Shown here: positions 15,222-23,200 of the stretch, piece after piece
Layout of the letters: each line of letters opens with the position of its first letter
Position numbering within the stretch: the first letter of the stretch is position 1
DNA from: Cellulomonas triticagri
GTDB lineage: Bacteria; Actinomycetota; Actinomycetes; Actinomycetales; Cellulomonadaceae
Direction of reading: 5' to 3'
Assembly (NCBI RefSeq): GCF_003696205.1
Contig: NZ_RFFI01000031.1
Location: forward strand, 1 to 36,564
Length of the DNA stretch: 36,564 nt
The notes under the pieces: model-generated
Database searches by the model: none
What the model was told of the DNA's origin: nothing
The model's input: only the letters and a program-made list of their open reading frames with translations
Position numbers and translations under genes: made by a program

Positions 15222-16174
15222 GGGTGCTCCTCCGCGTCCGGGGGCAGGGGGTCGTCGAGGCCGGGGTAGGAGGGTTGCGCTCCGTCTCGCCCCACGGCGA
15301 ACGTCCCGACCCGCACGGCGACGTGCGCGGCAGCGACGAGATCGTCGCCCGCGGCGAGCCCGGCGGCGAGCGCGCCGACGAACGCGTCTCCTGCCCCGGT
15401 GGTGTCGACGACGCGGACGCGCGGTGCGGTGATCCGCACCGGCGCGTGGCCGGCCCTCGCGACGAGCGCGCCCCGGGCGCCGAGCGTCAGCACCACGGAC
15501 GGCACCCCGTGCGCGAGCAGCCGGGACGCGACGCGGTCCTCGTCCGCGGGGCTGCGCAGGGTGGTCGGCGCGCCGCCGTCCAGCGAGGTGAGCACGAGCG
15601 CGGCCTCGTGCTCGTTCACGACCAGCGGGTCCGCGGCGCGCAGCACGGCGGGGTCCACGGGGACGACCGGTGCGAGGTTGACGAGCAGCCGACCGCGGGT
15701 GAGCGCGGCGGCACGCTCGGTCCCGGAGCGGGGGATCTCGCCCTGCACGACGACCACCGCCGCTCCGGCCACCCGCTCGTCGTACGCCGTGACGGCGGTC
15801 GCGTCGAGCCGGGCGTTCGCCCCCGGGACGACGACGATCGTGTTCTCGCCGTCGGCTGCGACGGTGACGACGGCGATCCCCGTCGGACCGTCGTGCACAA
15901 CCACGGCCCCCAGGTCGACCCCGGCTGCTCGCAGCCCGACGAGGGCGGGTTCGGCGAACGCGTCGGAGCCGACCGCGCCCACCATCGCCGTCGGGGCGCC
16001 GCGCCGTGCGGCGGCGACCGCCTGGTTGGCGCCCTTGCCGCCCGGCAGCACGACCATGCTGGTCCCGAGCAGCGTCTCGCCGGGCGCGGGGTGGCGCTCG
16101 ACGCGCGCGACGAGGTCGGCGTTCACGGACCCCACGACGACGACGCCGGTGAGCGGGGCGGGCTGCTCGGTCAC
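15218..16174 (-). CDS. rbsK: Ribokinase (PfkB family)
   Basis: This 318-residue kinase phosphorylates D-ribose at O-5. The PfkB signature 1 GGKGANQA lies at 45-52, after the opening VVVVGSVNADLV that holds the substrate-binding Asp. Signature 2, DTTGAGDAFVGALAAG, is at about 257-272 with Asp263 as catalytic base. NEHEA around 187 is the PfkB phosphate/Mg region. The GTG start overlaps the stop of the upstream APH-fold kinase gene (GTGA), and its stop overlaps the start of the rbsD remnant. No ribose transporter is present in the window; the partner could be a nucleoside hydrolase or importer elsewhere. All catalytic residues look intact. Confidence 0.9.
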   Translation of the reverse strand: MTEQPAPLTGVVVVGSVNADLVARVERHPAPGETLLGTSMVVLPGGKGANQAVAAARRGAPTAMVGAVGSDAFAEPALVGLRAAGVDLGAVVVHDGPTGIAVVTVAADGENTIVVVPGANARLDATAVTAYDERVAGAAVVVVQGEIPRSGTERAAALTRGRLLVNLAPVVPVDPAVLRAADPLVVNEHEAALVLTSLDGGAPTTLRSPADEDRVASRLLAHGVPSVVLTLGARGALVARAGHAPVRITAPRVRVVDTTGAGDAFVGALAAGLAAGDDLVAAAHVAVRVGTFAVGRDGAQPSYPGLDDPLPPDAEEHP

Positions 16175-17217
16175 AGGTGCTCCTCCACTGTGGTGGCGGC
16201 CACCGTCTCGACCGCGACGGGGACCTCGGCGTCCACGGTGCCACCGTCGAGCACCGCGGAGGCGCCGAGCGCCTCCAGCGCCCGCCCCAGCGCGGCCCGC
16301 GCGCCCTCCTCGTACTCCGCGACCCAGTCGCCCTCGTACCCGCGCAGCGTCACCTCCGTGGTCATGACCAGCGCGAGCCACACCCGGCCCAGCAGCAGGC
16401 GGGTGCGCGCACCGGGCGACGTCGTGTCGAACCCGGCCGTCACCACGTCCGGAAGCCCCGCGTCCGCCGGGTCGGCGCCGACCAGCTCCAGCAGGGGATC
16501 GCCCCACAGCGCCCGTTCCGGGTCGATCACCCCGGTCAGCGCCCCGGTGCCCGGGTCCACGAACAGGTTCCCCGGCCACAGGTCGGTGTGCACCAGCCGG
16601 GGCACGGTGACCTCGTCCAGCGCGGCGCCGTGCGCGGCGAGGGCGGCGCGGACCCGGTCGGCGGGGACGTCGGCGCCGCACCGCTCCGCGTCGGCGAGCA
16701 CCGCCGTCACGATCGCGGTGAACGCGCCGCGCCACGTCGGGGCCTGCAGCGCGGGCTGCTGCGGGTAGCCGAACACCGCTCCGGTGACGGTGCCGAACCG
16801 GGGGAGCAGGGCGCCGAGGTCCGCCCGCGCCCGGGCCGTGCGCGGGGCGCCGTCCTCCAGACCCGCTACGGTCCACGGCACGCCGTCGAGGAACGCCGCC
16901 ACGACGACGTCCCCCGGCGCGACCGCGCGCGTGAGGTCGGTGTGCAGCAGCCGCGGCATCAGCAGCTCCGGGCGCGTGGCGCCCAGGCCGTAGACCATCG
17001 CCTCCGTCCGCACCGGGTCGTGCTCCGAGGTGAACAGCGTGCCGCTCGCGGGCGGCGCGGTCTTCACCACCACCCGCCGACCGTCCGCCAGCGTCACCCG
17101 GTACGTGGTCGCGAACGACCCGCCCTCGAGCCGGGCGGCGTCGACCAGCACCCCCAGGGGAGCGACGAGACGGGTCAGCGTGTCGAGCGACAGGGTCCGG
17201 TGCGCGGCGTCGGGCAT
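16171..17217 (-). CDS. APH-fold phosphotransferase (aminoglycoside phosphotransferase/fructosamine kinase superfamily)
   Basis: This 348-residue protein has a protein-kinase-like fold with small-molecule specificity. The ATP lysine is in VVVKTAPP (Lys52), Glu72 is the likely partner, the catalytic Brenner motif HTDLWPGN lies at 210-217 (Asp212, Asn217), and the metal-binding Asp232 is in VIDPERALWGD. This pattern is closest to fructosamine kinases and other sugar/amine kinases rather than to known resistance enzymes. Coupling to ribokinase suggests a role in sugar or glycated-compound salvage (inference). TACGCT at 17229-17224 sits exactly at -12 to -7 relative to the ATG, so the mRNA is probably leaderless. 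Confidence 0.85.
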   Translation of the reverse strand: MPDAAHRTLSLDTLTRLVAPLGVLVDAARLEGGSFATTYRVTLADGRRVVVKTAPPASGTLFTSEHDPVRTEAMVYGLGATRPELLMPRLLHTDLTRAVAPGDVVVAAFLDGVPWTVAGLEDGAPRTARARADLGALLPRFGTVTGAVFGYPQQPALQAPTWRGAFTAIVTAVLADAERCGADVPADRVRAALAAHGAALDEVTVPRLVHTDLWPGNLFVDPGTGALTGVIDPERALWGDPLLELVGADPADAGLPDVVTAGFDTTSPGARTRLLLGRVWLALVMTTEVTLRGYEGDWVAEYEEGARAALGRALEALGASAVLDGGTVDAEVPVAVETVAATTVEEHL

Positions 17218-17223
17218 GGCGGC

Positions 17224-17229
17224 AGCGTA
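17224..17229 (-). promoter_or_regulatory. -10 box for a leaderless transcript of the APH-fold kinase operon
   Basis: TACGCT on the minus strand lies at -12 to -7 if transcription starts on the A of the ATG at 17217. No ribosome-binding site precedes that ATG. A -35 is not clear. Confidence 0.45.
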
Positions 17230-17270
17230 GGAGCGGGCGGGACGCGGCAGGGCACGAACCGGGGGTCGCC

Positions 17271-17750
17271 TCAGGTCCCGGCGACCAGCGCCCGACCCCA
17301 GGCCGCCGCGCGCGCCTCCTCACCAGGGACCAGAGGTCCCTCCCGGCCGGACACCAGGAAGTCCTCGCCCCTCGTCGCGCGCGCACCGCGGTGCACGAGA
17401 CGCTTCGCGGCGGCCTTGCCCGCCGACCCGGAGAACATGCCCGCGACCTTGGTGGAGAACGTGTGCACCGGGGCGTCCACGGCCGCGCGCTCGATCCACT
17501 CCCGGACCCCCGACGACGCGGCCGTGCCGCCGTGCTGCGCGGCCTGCGTGCGGGACGCGGCGGTCGGCATCCCCGCGTTGTGGGTGGGTGCGCCCACCAG
17601 GACCAGGTCCGCGACCGGGGACGCCGGGGCGGCGTCGGCCGCGACGACCTCGACGGCGGCACCCGCGTCGCGCAGACCCTCCGCGAGGGCGGCGGCCACC
17701 CGGCCGGTGTTGCCGAAGCAGGACTCGACGACGATCACGACGTGCGGCAC
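17271..17750 (-). CDS. Flavodoxin-like protein
   Basis: This 159-residue protein has the FMN phosphate loop of flavodoxins (ESCFGNTGRVAAALAEGL, residues 9-26) and the second flavin-contact strand ADLVLVGAPTHNAGMPT. The length is that of a single-domain flavodoxin. The C-terminal half (SGVREWIERAAV ... FSTKVAGMFSGSAGKAAAKRLVHRGA) matches the flavodoxin/nitric-oxide-synthase-type family seen widely in actinobacteria. It is likely an electron carrier; the partner is unknown. GTG at 17750 is chosen because it starts the first beta strand and is preceded by GAGGAG. Its own promoter probably uses TACGCT at 17818-17813. Confidence 0.8.
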   Translation of the reverse strand: MPHVVIVVESCFGNTGRVAAALAEGLRDAGAAVEVVAADAAPASPVADLVLVGAPTHNAGMPTAASRTQAAQHGGTAASSGVREWIERAAVDAPVHTFSTKVAGMFSGSAGKAAAKRLVHRGARATRGEDFLVSGREGPLVPGEEARAAAWGRALVAGT

Positions 17751-17812
17751 GGGGCGCTCCTCGGGTGGGGTGCGCCGGATCGCCCCCGGCGTGGTGGACC
17801 ACGGCGCGACCC

Positions 17813-17840
17813 AGCGTAGGGGTGGGCGGCGCCGGTTGTC
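17813..17840 (-). promoter_or_regulatory. Possible promoter of the flavodoxin-like gene
   Basis: On the minus strand TACGCT (17818-17813) follows a GGACAA/GACAAC element about 16 bp upstream. The flavodoxin-like gene starts about 60 nt further downstream. This is the only convincing -10 in the 121-bp gap 17751-17871. Confidence 0.35.
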
Positions 17841-17871
17841 CGGCCCTCTCGGCGGTCGACAGCGAGCGTTG

Positions 17872-18420
17872 TCAGTCGGTCGACGACACCGCGCGGACCC
17901 ACGAGGTGACGCGACGGCGGTGCGGGGCGCTGACGTCGGGGGTGTCCGCGAGGCGTTCGAGGACGAGGGCCGGATCGAGCAGGCGGGCTCGGATGAGCGC
18001 GGCGACGAACTCGAGGTCCTTCTCCCGGAACGCCGCGAGCTTGGCGACGGCGAGGTCGTGCCGTTCCAGGCAGTGCGCCCGGCCCGGGGCGGACAAGTGC
18101 GAGCGCCAGACGACGACGCGGTCACGCCACCCGGCGGGCAGTGCCACGAGGCCGTCGATCTCGACGCCCTGCGCGTCGTAGCCGTACATCTGGTGGAACC
18201 CGGAGCCCTCGCAGATCGCGCCGTCGACCAGATCGGCCTTCTCCGCCGCGCCGGCCCCGAAGAACGCGACGTCGGCCTCGATGGAGCCGACCGCGGCCTC
18301 GGGGAGGTCGTCCTCGTCGTACGTACCGAGGATCGACTGCGAGCCGACGAGCAGGATGTCGGGGTCGTCGGCGACGGTGGAAGCCGCCCTGAGCAGGTGC
18401 GCGAGCTCGGGCCGCCTCAC
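17872..18420 (-). CDS. Nucleotidyltransferase-fold protein, DUF6036-like (probable TA toxin)
   Basis: This 182-residue protein has a nucleotidyltransferase-like active site: ILLVGSQSILGT (Gly26-Ser27) then SIEADVAFF, with Glu48/Asp50 as the expected metal ligands. The C-terminal part (RAHCLERHDLAVAKLAAFREKDLEFVAALI) resembles the K-x-x-x-x-R-x-K-D region of AbiEii-type NTases. It lies directly behind an HTH gene and overlaps its stop by GTGA, the arrangement of a toxin-antitoxin operon with the antitoxin first. The DUF6036 assignment is from memory of the motif pattern. The target, if it is a toxin, is unknown. Confidence 0.72.
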   Translation of the reverse strand: MRRPELAHLLRAASTVADDPDILLVGSQSILGTYDEDDLPEAAVGSIEADVAFFGAGAAEKADLVDGAICEGSGFHQMYGYDAQGVEIDGLVALPAGWRDRVVVWRSHLSAPGRAHCLERHDLAVAKLAAFREKDLEFVAALIRARLLDPALVLERLADTPDVSAPHRRRVTSWVRAVSSTD

Positions 18421-18926
18421 CGGGCCTCCCGCAGGACGGCCGCCCGCTCGTCCTCCGTGAGGACGCCGGCGAACGGCGAGTTCTGCCGGAGCTCGCGGGA
18501 GCGCTGGCTCGGGGACGTCAGGGCGTCGAGCAGGTCGTCCACGGGGCCGTCGAGGAGGTCCTGCCACTGCGCCAGCCAGACGGCCGGACGCCCGCGTGCG
18601 TGCCGGGCCCGCAACGCGGTGAGGTTCTGCTGCGCCTGGCGACGTACGCCGTCCGGGTCCTGCGCGATCTTCCCGGCGACGGCGTAGGCGAGCCGGAGCG
18701 CGCGCCGCTGGTCGGCGGAGACCCGGCTCGTGGAGAAGCGCACGCGCTCGAGGTCGCGGCGGCGGACGCGTCGGTGCGTACCGACGGTCTCGTACGGCAG
18801 GTCGCCCCGCGCGGTCAGGTCGACGACGTGCTGGCGAGACACACCGAGCAGACGAGCGGCCTCGCCGGTGGTGAGGAGGTCCTCGCCGTCCCGCCGGAGG
18901 GCGTCGTCGATCGTCGCGGTGCGCAC
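18417..18926 (-). CDS. Excisionase-type HTH protein (probable antitoxin/autoregulator)
   Basis: This 169-residue protein has an N-terminal MerR/excisionase-like winged helix (DLLTTGEAARLLGVSRQHVVDLTARGDLPYETVGTHRRVRRRDLERV, about 17-62) and a helical C-terminal region. It is paired with a downstream NTase-fold gene. The start is chosen at GTG 18926. An ATG at 18998, overlapping the lacI stop by 4 bp, is in frame, but the extra 24 codons are AT-rich, include the very rare TTA codon, and coincide with a long inverted repeat that looks like an operator. The protein probably binds that repeat to repress its own operon. Confidence 0.72.
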   Translation of the reverse strand: MRTATIDDALRRDGEDLLTTGEAARLLGVSRQHVVDLTARGDLPYETVGTHRRVRRRDLERVRFSTSRVSADQRRALRLAYAVAGKIAQDPDGVRRQAQQNLTALRARHARGRPAVWLAQWQDLLDGPVDDLLDALTSPSQRSRELRQNSPFAGVLTEDERAAVLREAR

Positions 18927-18945
18927 GAGATCAGTCGGGCACAAC

Positions 18946-18987
18946 CCCAATAAACACAACAGAGCGGGTTGAGTTGCGTTTGTTGGG
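18946..18987. promoter_or_regulatory. Imperfect inverted repeat: operator of the HTH/NTase pair
   Basis: Arm CCCAATAAACACAAC (18946-18960) pairs with GTTGCGTTTGTTGGG (18973-18987): 13 of 15 positions match, with a 12-nt spacer. It is strikingly AT-rich for this genome and lies 20-60 bp upstream of the HTH gene's GTG start, where its promoter must be. This fits an autoregulatory operator. Confidence 0.6.
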
Positions 18988-18994
18988 TCTGGAC

Positions 18995-20062
18995 TCATCC
19001 TGCGGCGGGCGGCGCCGTGCTGCCGCGGACGACCAGCTCCGGCGTCGCGACCTGCACCTGCCGGGGCGGCCCGCCCTCCGCGACGACGCGCAGCAGCTCG
19101 GTCGCGGTCGCCGCCCCGAGGTCGTCGGTGTCGCGGGACAGCGCCGTCACGGAGGGGTGGGTCATCGCGGTGAGGGTGGAGTCGTCGAACGACAGCACCG
19201 ACAGGTCGCCGGGCACGGCGACCCCCATCTCGGCGGCGACGGCGAGCCCGGCGACCGCCATGACGTCGGAGTCGAAGACGATCGCGGTGGGACGGGGTCG
19301 GGTCATCAGGAGGCGGCGGGTGGCGGCGGCGCCCTGGGCGTCGGTGAAGTCGGTCGGCAGCGACCGGACCTCCACCCCGAGGTCGGCGCTGCGCTCGGCG
19401 ACGGCGTCGAGGCGGCGGCGGGTGTGCTGGAACTCGGCGACGCCGCTGACGTGCCCGATGCGGGTGTGGCCGAGCGCGGCGAGGTACTCCAGGACGTGCG
19501 CCATGGCGGCGTGGTCGTCGACCCAGACCGACGAGACGGGGGCGTCCGCTCCGTGCCCGCCGAGCATGACGGCGGGGATGCCCAGGTCGGCGACGACGGC
19601 GGGGCGGGGGTCGTCGACGACGAGGTCGAGCAGCACGAGGCCGTCGACGCGGTGCTCGGCCGCCCAGCGGCGGTAGGTGGCGACCTCGGCGGCGGTGTCC
19701 TCGACGATGAGCAGCTGCAGGGCGATGCCCTCGGGGGACAGCCGGGACTGCAGACCGGACAGGATGTGCGCGAAGAACGGCTCCACGCCGAGGGTGCGCG
19801 CCGGTCGGGCGATGACGAGGCCGATGGCGTCGTTGGCGGCGCCCTTGAGCGCCCGAGCGGCACGCAGCGGGCGCCAGTTGAGCTCGGCTGCGGCGTCGAG
19901 GATCCGCTGACGCGTGGCCTCGCCGATGCCGGGGCGGTTGTTGAACGCGAGCGACACCGCGGACACGGAGACCCCGGCGATCCGGGCGACGTCGGCGCTG
20001 GTCACGCGCGTGGGGGCAGGCTCGCGCCCGCCGGTCGGGTCGTCGTCGGTCCGCTCGGTCAT
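18995..20062 (-). CDS. LacI-family repressor of the N-glycan operon
   Basis: This 355-residue regulator has an N-terminal LacI headpiece (VTSADVARIAGVSVSAVSLAFNNRPGIGEATRQRILDAAAELNW, about 20-63, with the hinge helix at NWRPLRAARALKG) and a periplasmic-binding-protein sugar sensor. It retains the family landmarks GLVIARPA, HVSGVAEFQHTRRRLDA, and FDSDVMAVAGLAVAAEMGVAVPGDLSVLSFDDS. It is divergent from the GH38 operon. A LacI-type palindrome covers the -10 of that operon and a second, weaker copy lies by its own promoter, which suggests control of both. The likely inducer is a mannose- or GlcNAc-containing fragment of the glycan (inference). GAGGAG precedes the ATG at 20062. Confidence 0.93.
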   Translation of the reverse strand: MTERTDDDPTGGREPAPTRVTSADVARIAGVSVSAVSLAFNNRPGIGEATRQRILDAAAELNWRPLRAARALKGAANDAIGLVIARPARTLGVEPFFAHILSGLQSRLSPEGIALQLLIVEDTAAEVATYRRWAAEHRVDGLVLLDLVVDDPRPAVVADLGIPAVMLGGHGADAPVSSVWVDDHAAMAHVLEYLAALGHTRIGHVSGVAEFQHTRRRLDAVAERSADLGVEVRSLPTDFTDAQGAAATRRLLMTRPRPTAIVFDSDVMAVAGLAVAAEMGVAVPGDLSVLSFDDSTLTAMTHPSVTALSRDTDDLGAATATELLRVVAEGGPPRQVQVATPELVVRGSTAPPAAG

Positions 20063-20103
20063 GCCTGCTCCTCGGCGTCGCCGGTCCGCGGACGGACGGG
20101 CAT

Positions 20104-20121
20104 CCCTGCATCGTGTGAGTG
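20104..20121 (-). promoter_or_regulatory. Second LacI-type operator, near the lacI promoter
   Basis: On the minus strand CACTCACACGATGCAGGG matches the main operator at 14 of 18 positions. The best half is CACTCAxACGAT. It lies just downstream of a TACGCT -10 (20140-20135) for the regulator gene, so it could mediate autorepression. Confidence 0.5.
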
Positions 20122-20201
20122 ACGCGTCGCGGGCAGCGTACCGCCCGCTCGTGAGCGGTGTCCTCGGTTCCGCGCTCGTCCCCACCGTAGGGCACGACCC
20201 C

Positions 20202-20232
20202 TTGACACGATCGCCACTCAAACGATTGAGTG
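20202..20232 (+). promoter_or_regulatory. Promoter and LacI operator of the N-glycan operon
   Basis: A consensus -35 TTGACA lies at 20202-20207. The expected -10 (about 20225-20231) falls inside the palindrome CACTCAAACGATTGAGTG (20215-20232), which has the central CG and near-perfect symmetry (one mismatched pair) of LacI-family sites. A bound repressor would block polymerase directly. The GH38 start is 38 bp further on. Confidence 0.75.
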
Positions 20233-20269
20233 CGGGTGATCCGAACACGTCGACGTGGGAAGAGAGCCG

Positions 20270-23200
20270 ATGCACGACCACTTCGCATCCACCCCGGAGC
20301 GCCTGGAGCGCGTCCAGCGCGAGCGGGTGCTGCCCCGGGTGCACACGACCCTGGCGCCGCTGGCCGTCGAGGCCTGGCGGGTCGGCGAGGACGGGGAGCC
20401 CGTCTCGGTCGCCCACGCCCTCGGTCTGGGGTCCGACGCGGGCCGCGCGGCACCGCGCTACGAGCCGTTCGCGGTCGGCTCCCCGTGGGGGCCGGCGTGG
20501 TCGACCACGTGGTTCCGGGTGCGTGGCACGGTCCCGGCGGACGCCCCCGAGGTGGTGGAGCTCGTGCTGGACCTCGGCTGGTTCCCGCACTCGGTGGGCG
20601 GTCACTGCGAGGCGATGGTCGTGACGCCGGCCGGCGAGGTGGTCAAGGCGCTGCACCCCCGCAACACCTGGGTGCGGCTGCGCGGGCCCGGCGCGCTCCC
20701 GGGCCTGGTCGCCGCCGACGGGTCGGTGGACCTGTACGTCGAGGCCGCCGCCAACCCGCTGCTGCTGGGCCTCCCGCCGTTCGTCGTCACGGAGCACGGC
20801 GAGGTCGGCGCGGACGAGCCGTTCGACGAGTTCGTGCTCCGGCGCGCGGACGTCTGCGGGTTCGACCCCGAGGTCTGGGACCTGTCGCTCGACCTGGAGG
20901 TCGCGGGCGGCCTCGCCGCCGAGACGTCCCCGGACGACCCCCGGCACTGGCGGCTGCTGCGCGCGGTCGAGCGGGCGCTCGACGCGTACGACGGCACCGA
21001 CCCCCGCACGGCGGCGGCCGCCCGCGCCCTGCTGGCGCCGGAGCTCGCGCTGCCGGCCCGCGCCGGGGCGCACCAGGTCACGGCGGTCGGACACGCGCAC
21101 ATCGACTCGGCGTGGCTGTGGCCGCTGCGCGAGACCCGCCGCAAGCTCGGCCGGACGGTGTCCAACGCGCTCGCGGTGCTCGACACCGTGCCGGACGCGG
21201 TCTACACGATGACGTCCGCGCAGCACTTCCGGTGGCTGGAGGAGCGGTTCCCGGGGCTGTTCGCCCGGGTCCGCGAGCACGCCGCGCAGGGCCGGTTCGT
21301 GCCGGTCGGCGGCATGTGGGTCGAGGCCGACGGCGTGCTGCCGACGGGGGAGTCCCTGGTCCGCCAGATGGTGCTCGGCAAGCGGTACTTCGCGGAGACG
21401 TTCGGGCACGACGCGCAGGAGGTGTGGCTGCCGGACTCCTTCGGGTACTCGGGCGCGCTGCCGCAGCTCGCCCGGCGCGCGGGGTTCCGGTGGTTCTTCA
21501 CGCAGAAGATCTCGTGGAACGACACCACGACGTTCCCGCACCACACGTTCTGGTGGGAGGGGATCGACGGCACCCGCGTCCTGACGCACTTCCCCCCGTC
21601 CGACACCTACGCCGCCGAGGTGACCGCCGCCGAGCTCACGAGGTCCGTCGCGGGGTTCCGCGACAAGGCCATCGCGTCGCACTCGCTCATGGCCTACGGG
21701 TACGGCGACGGCGGCGGCGGACCCACCCGGGAGATGACGGCCCGCGCCCAGCGGTTCGCCGACCTCGACGGGGCACCGCGCGTGCGGATGCGCACGCCCA
21801 CGGAGTTCTTCGTCGACGCGGAGGCCGACCTGGAGCGCGTCACCGCCGAGGACCCGCGCCTCGCCCCGTCCTGGCACGGCGAGCTCTACCTCGAGCTGCA
21901 CCGCGGGACGCTGACGACGCAGGTCGCGATGAAGCAGCGGAACCGGCGCAGCGAGGGCCTGCTGCGGACCGCCGAGTACCTGAGCACCGCCGCGACGCTC
22001 GCGACCGGCGCCGCCTACCCGGCCGAGGCGCTCGCGGAGGCGTGGCAGGAGGTGCTGCTCCTGCAGTTCCACGACATCCTGCCCGGCACCTCCATCTCCT
22101 GGGTGCACCGCGAGGCCCGGGAGTCCTACGACCGGGTGGAGGCGCTGCTCGCCGACCTCGTGGCGAAGGCCGGGGCCGCGCTCGCGGGCGCCGGTGCCGC
22201 CACGGTGGCGTCCGGTCGGCTGGTCGCGGACCCCGGGTCGGCGGCGACACCGGTGCTGCCCGCTCCGCACGGTGCCTCGCCCACCGGGACCGCGACGCAG
22301 GAGGCCGACGGGTCGGTCGTCCTCGCGGACGAGCACCTGCGGCTGCGCACCGACCCGGCGGGCCAGGTCGTGTCGCTGGTGGACCTCGCCACGGGCCGCG
22401 AGATCGCCGTGCCCGGGGAGCCGATCGGGGCGCTGCACCTGTTCCGCGACGAGCCGGTGCGCTGGGACGCGTGGGACGTCGACCGGCACGCCCTGCGGCA
22501 CCCGGTGCCGCTCACCGACGTCCGCGACCTGCGTCTGCTCGACGGGCCGCAGCCGGGCTTCGTGGTCGAGCGCGCGTTCGGCGACTCGTCGGTGCGGCTC
22601 ACCACGACGCTGCGGGACGGCCGGGTCGACGTCGCCTGCGAGGTCGACTGGCAGGAGTCCGAGCACCTGCTGAAGGTCGCGCTGCCGGTCGCGGTGCGCG
22701 CCCCGGAGCTGCGGTGCGAGACGCAGTACGGCTGGGTCGGGCGGCCCGTGCACCCCAACACCGCCGGGGACGACGCGATGTTCGAGGCCGCGATGCACCG
22801 TTACGTCCACGTCGCGGACACCGGCTACGGCGTCGGCGTGGTCAACGACGCGATGTCGGGCGTGGACGCGCGGACGACCACCGGCGGCACGGCGGTGCGG
22901 CTGTCGCTGCTGCGCGCCCCCCGGTTCCCCGACCCGCGGGCCGACCGCGGGCAGCACGTGTTCCGCTGGTCGGTGCTGCCCGGCGCGGACCTCGCCGCCA
23001 CCGTGCGCGCCGCCGCGGCGCTGACCGCTCCGGTGCTGCCGGACCTGCCGGTCGTCGACCCGCTGGTGGCCTTGGAGCCCGTCGCGGGGACGGCCGTCGT
23101 CGACTGGGTCAAGGTCGCCGACGACGGCTCGGGCGACGTCGTCGTCCGGGTCTACGAGCCCGTGGGCGGGCGCGCGACAGCGGTGCTGCGGCCCGGCCCG

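Noticed and set aside
13997-16768. A 923-codon plus-strand frame antisense to the helicase and ribokinase
   Set aside because: It shows no domains, while the minus strand carries intact catalytic motifs throughout.
16171-17217. Aminoglycoside resistance gene
   Set aside because: The APH fold is clear but shared with many metabolic kinases; context with ribokinase favours sugar or amine salvage.
18927-18998. ATG 18998 as the start of the HTH gene, coupled to lacI by ATGA
   Set aside because: The extra 24 codons use rare AT-rich codons including TTA and coincide with the operator-like inverted repeat.
18995-22957. A 1320-codon minus-strand frame running through the GH38 gene
   Set aside because: Only its last 356 codons (the LacI gene) show a domain. 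The rest is the antisense shadow of GH38, a common artefact at this GC content.
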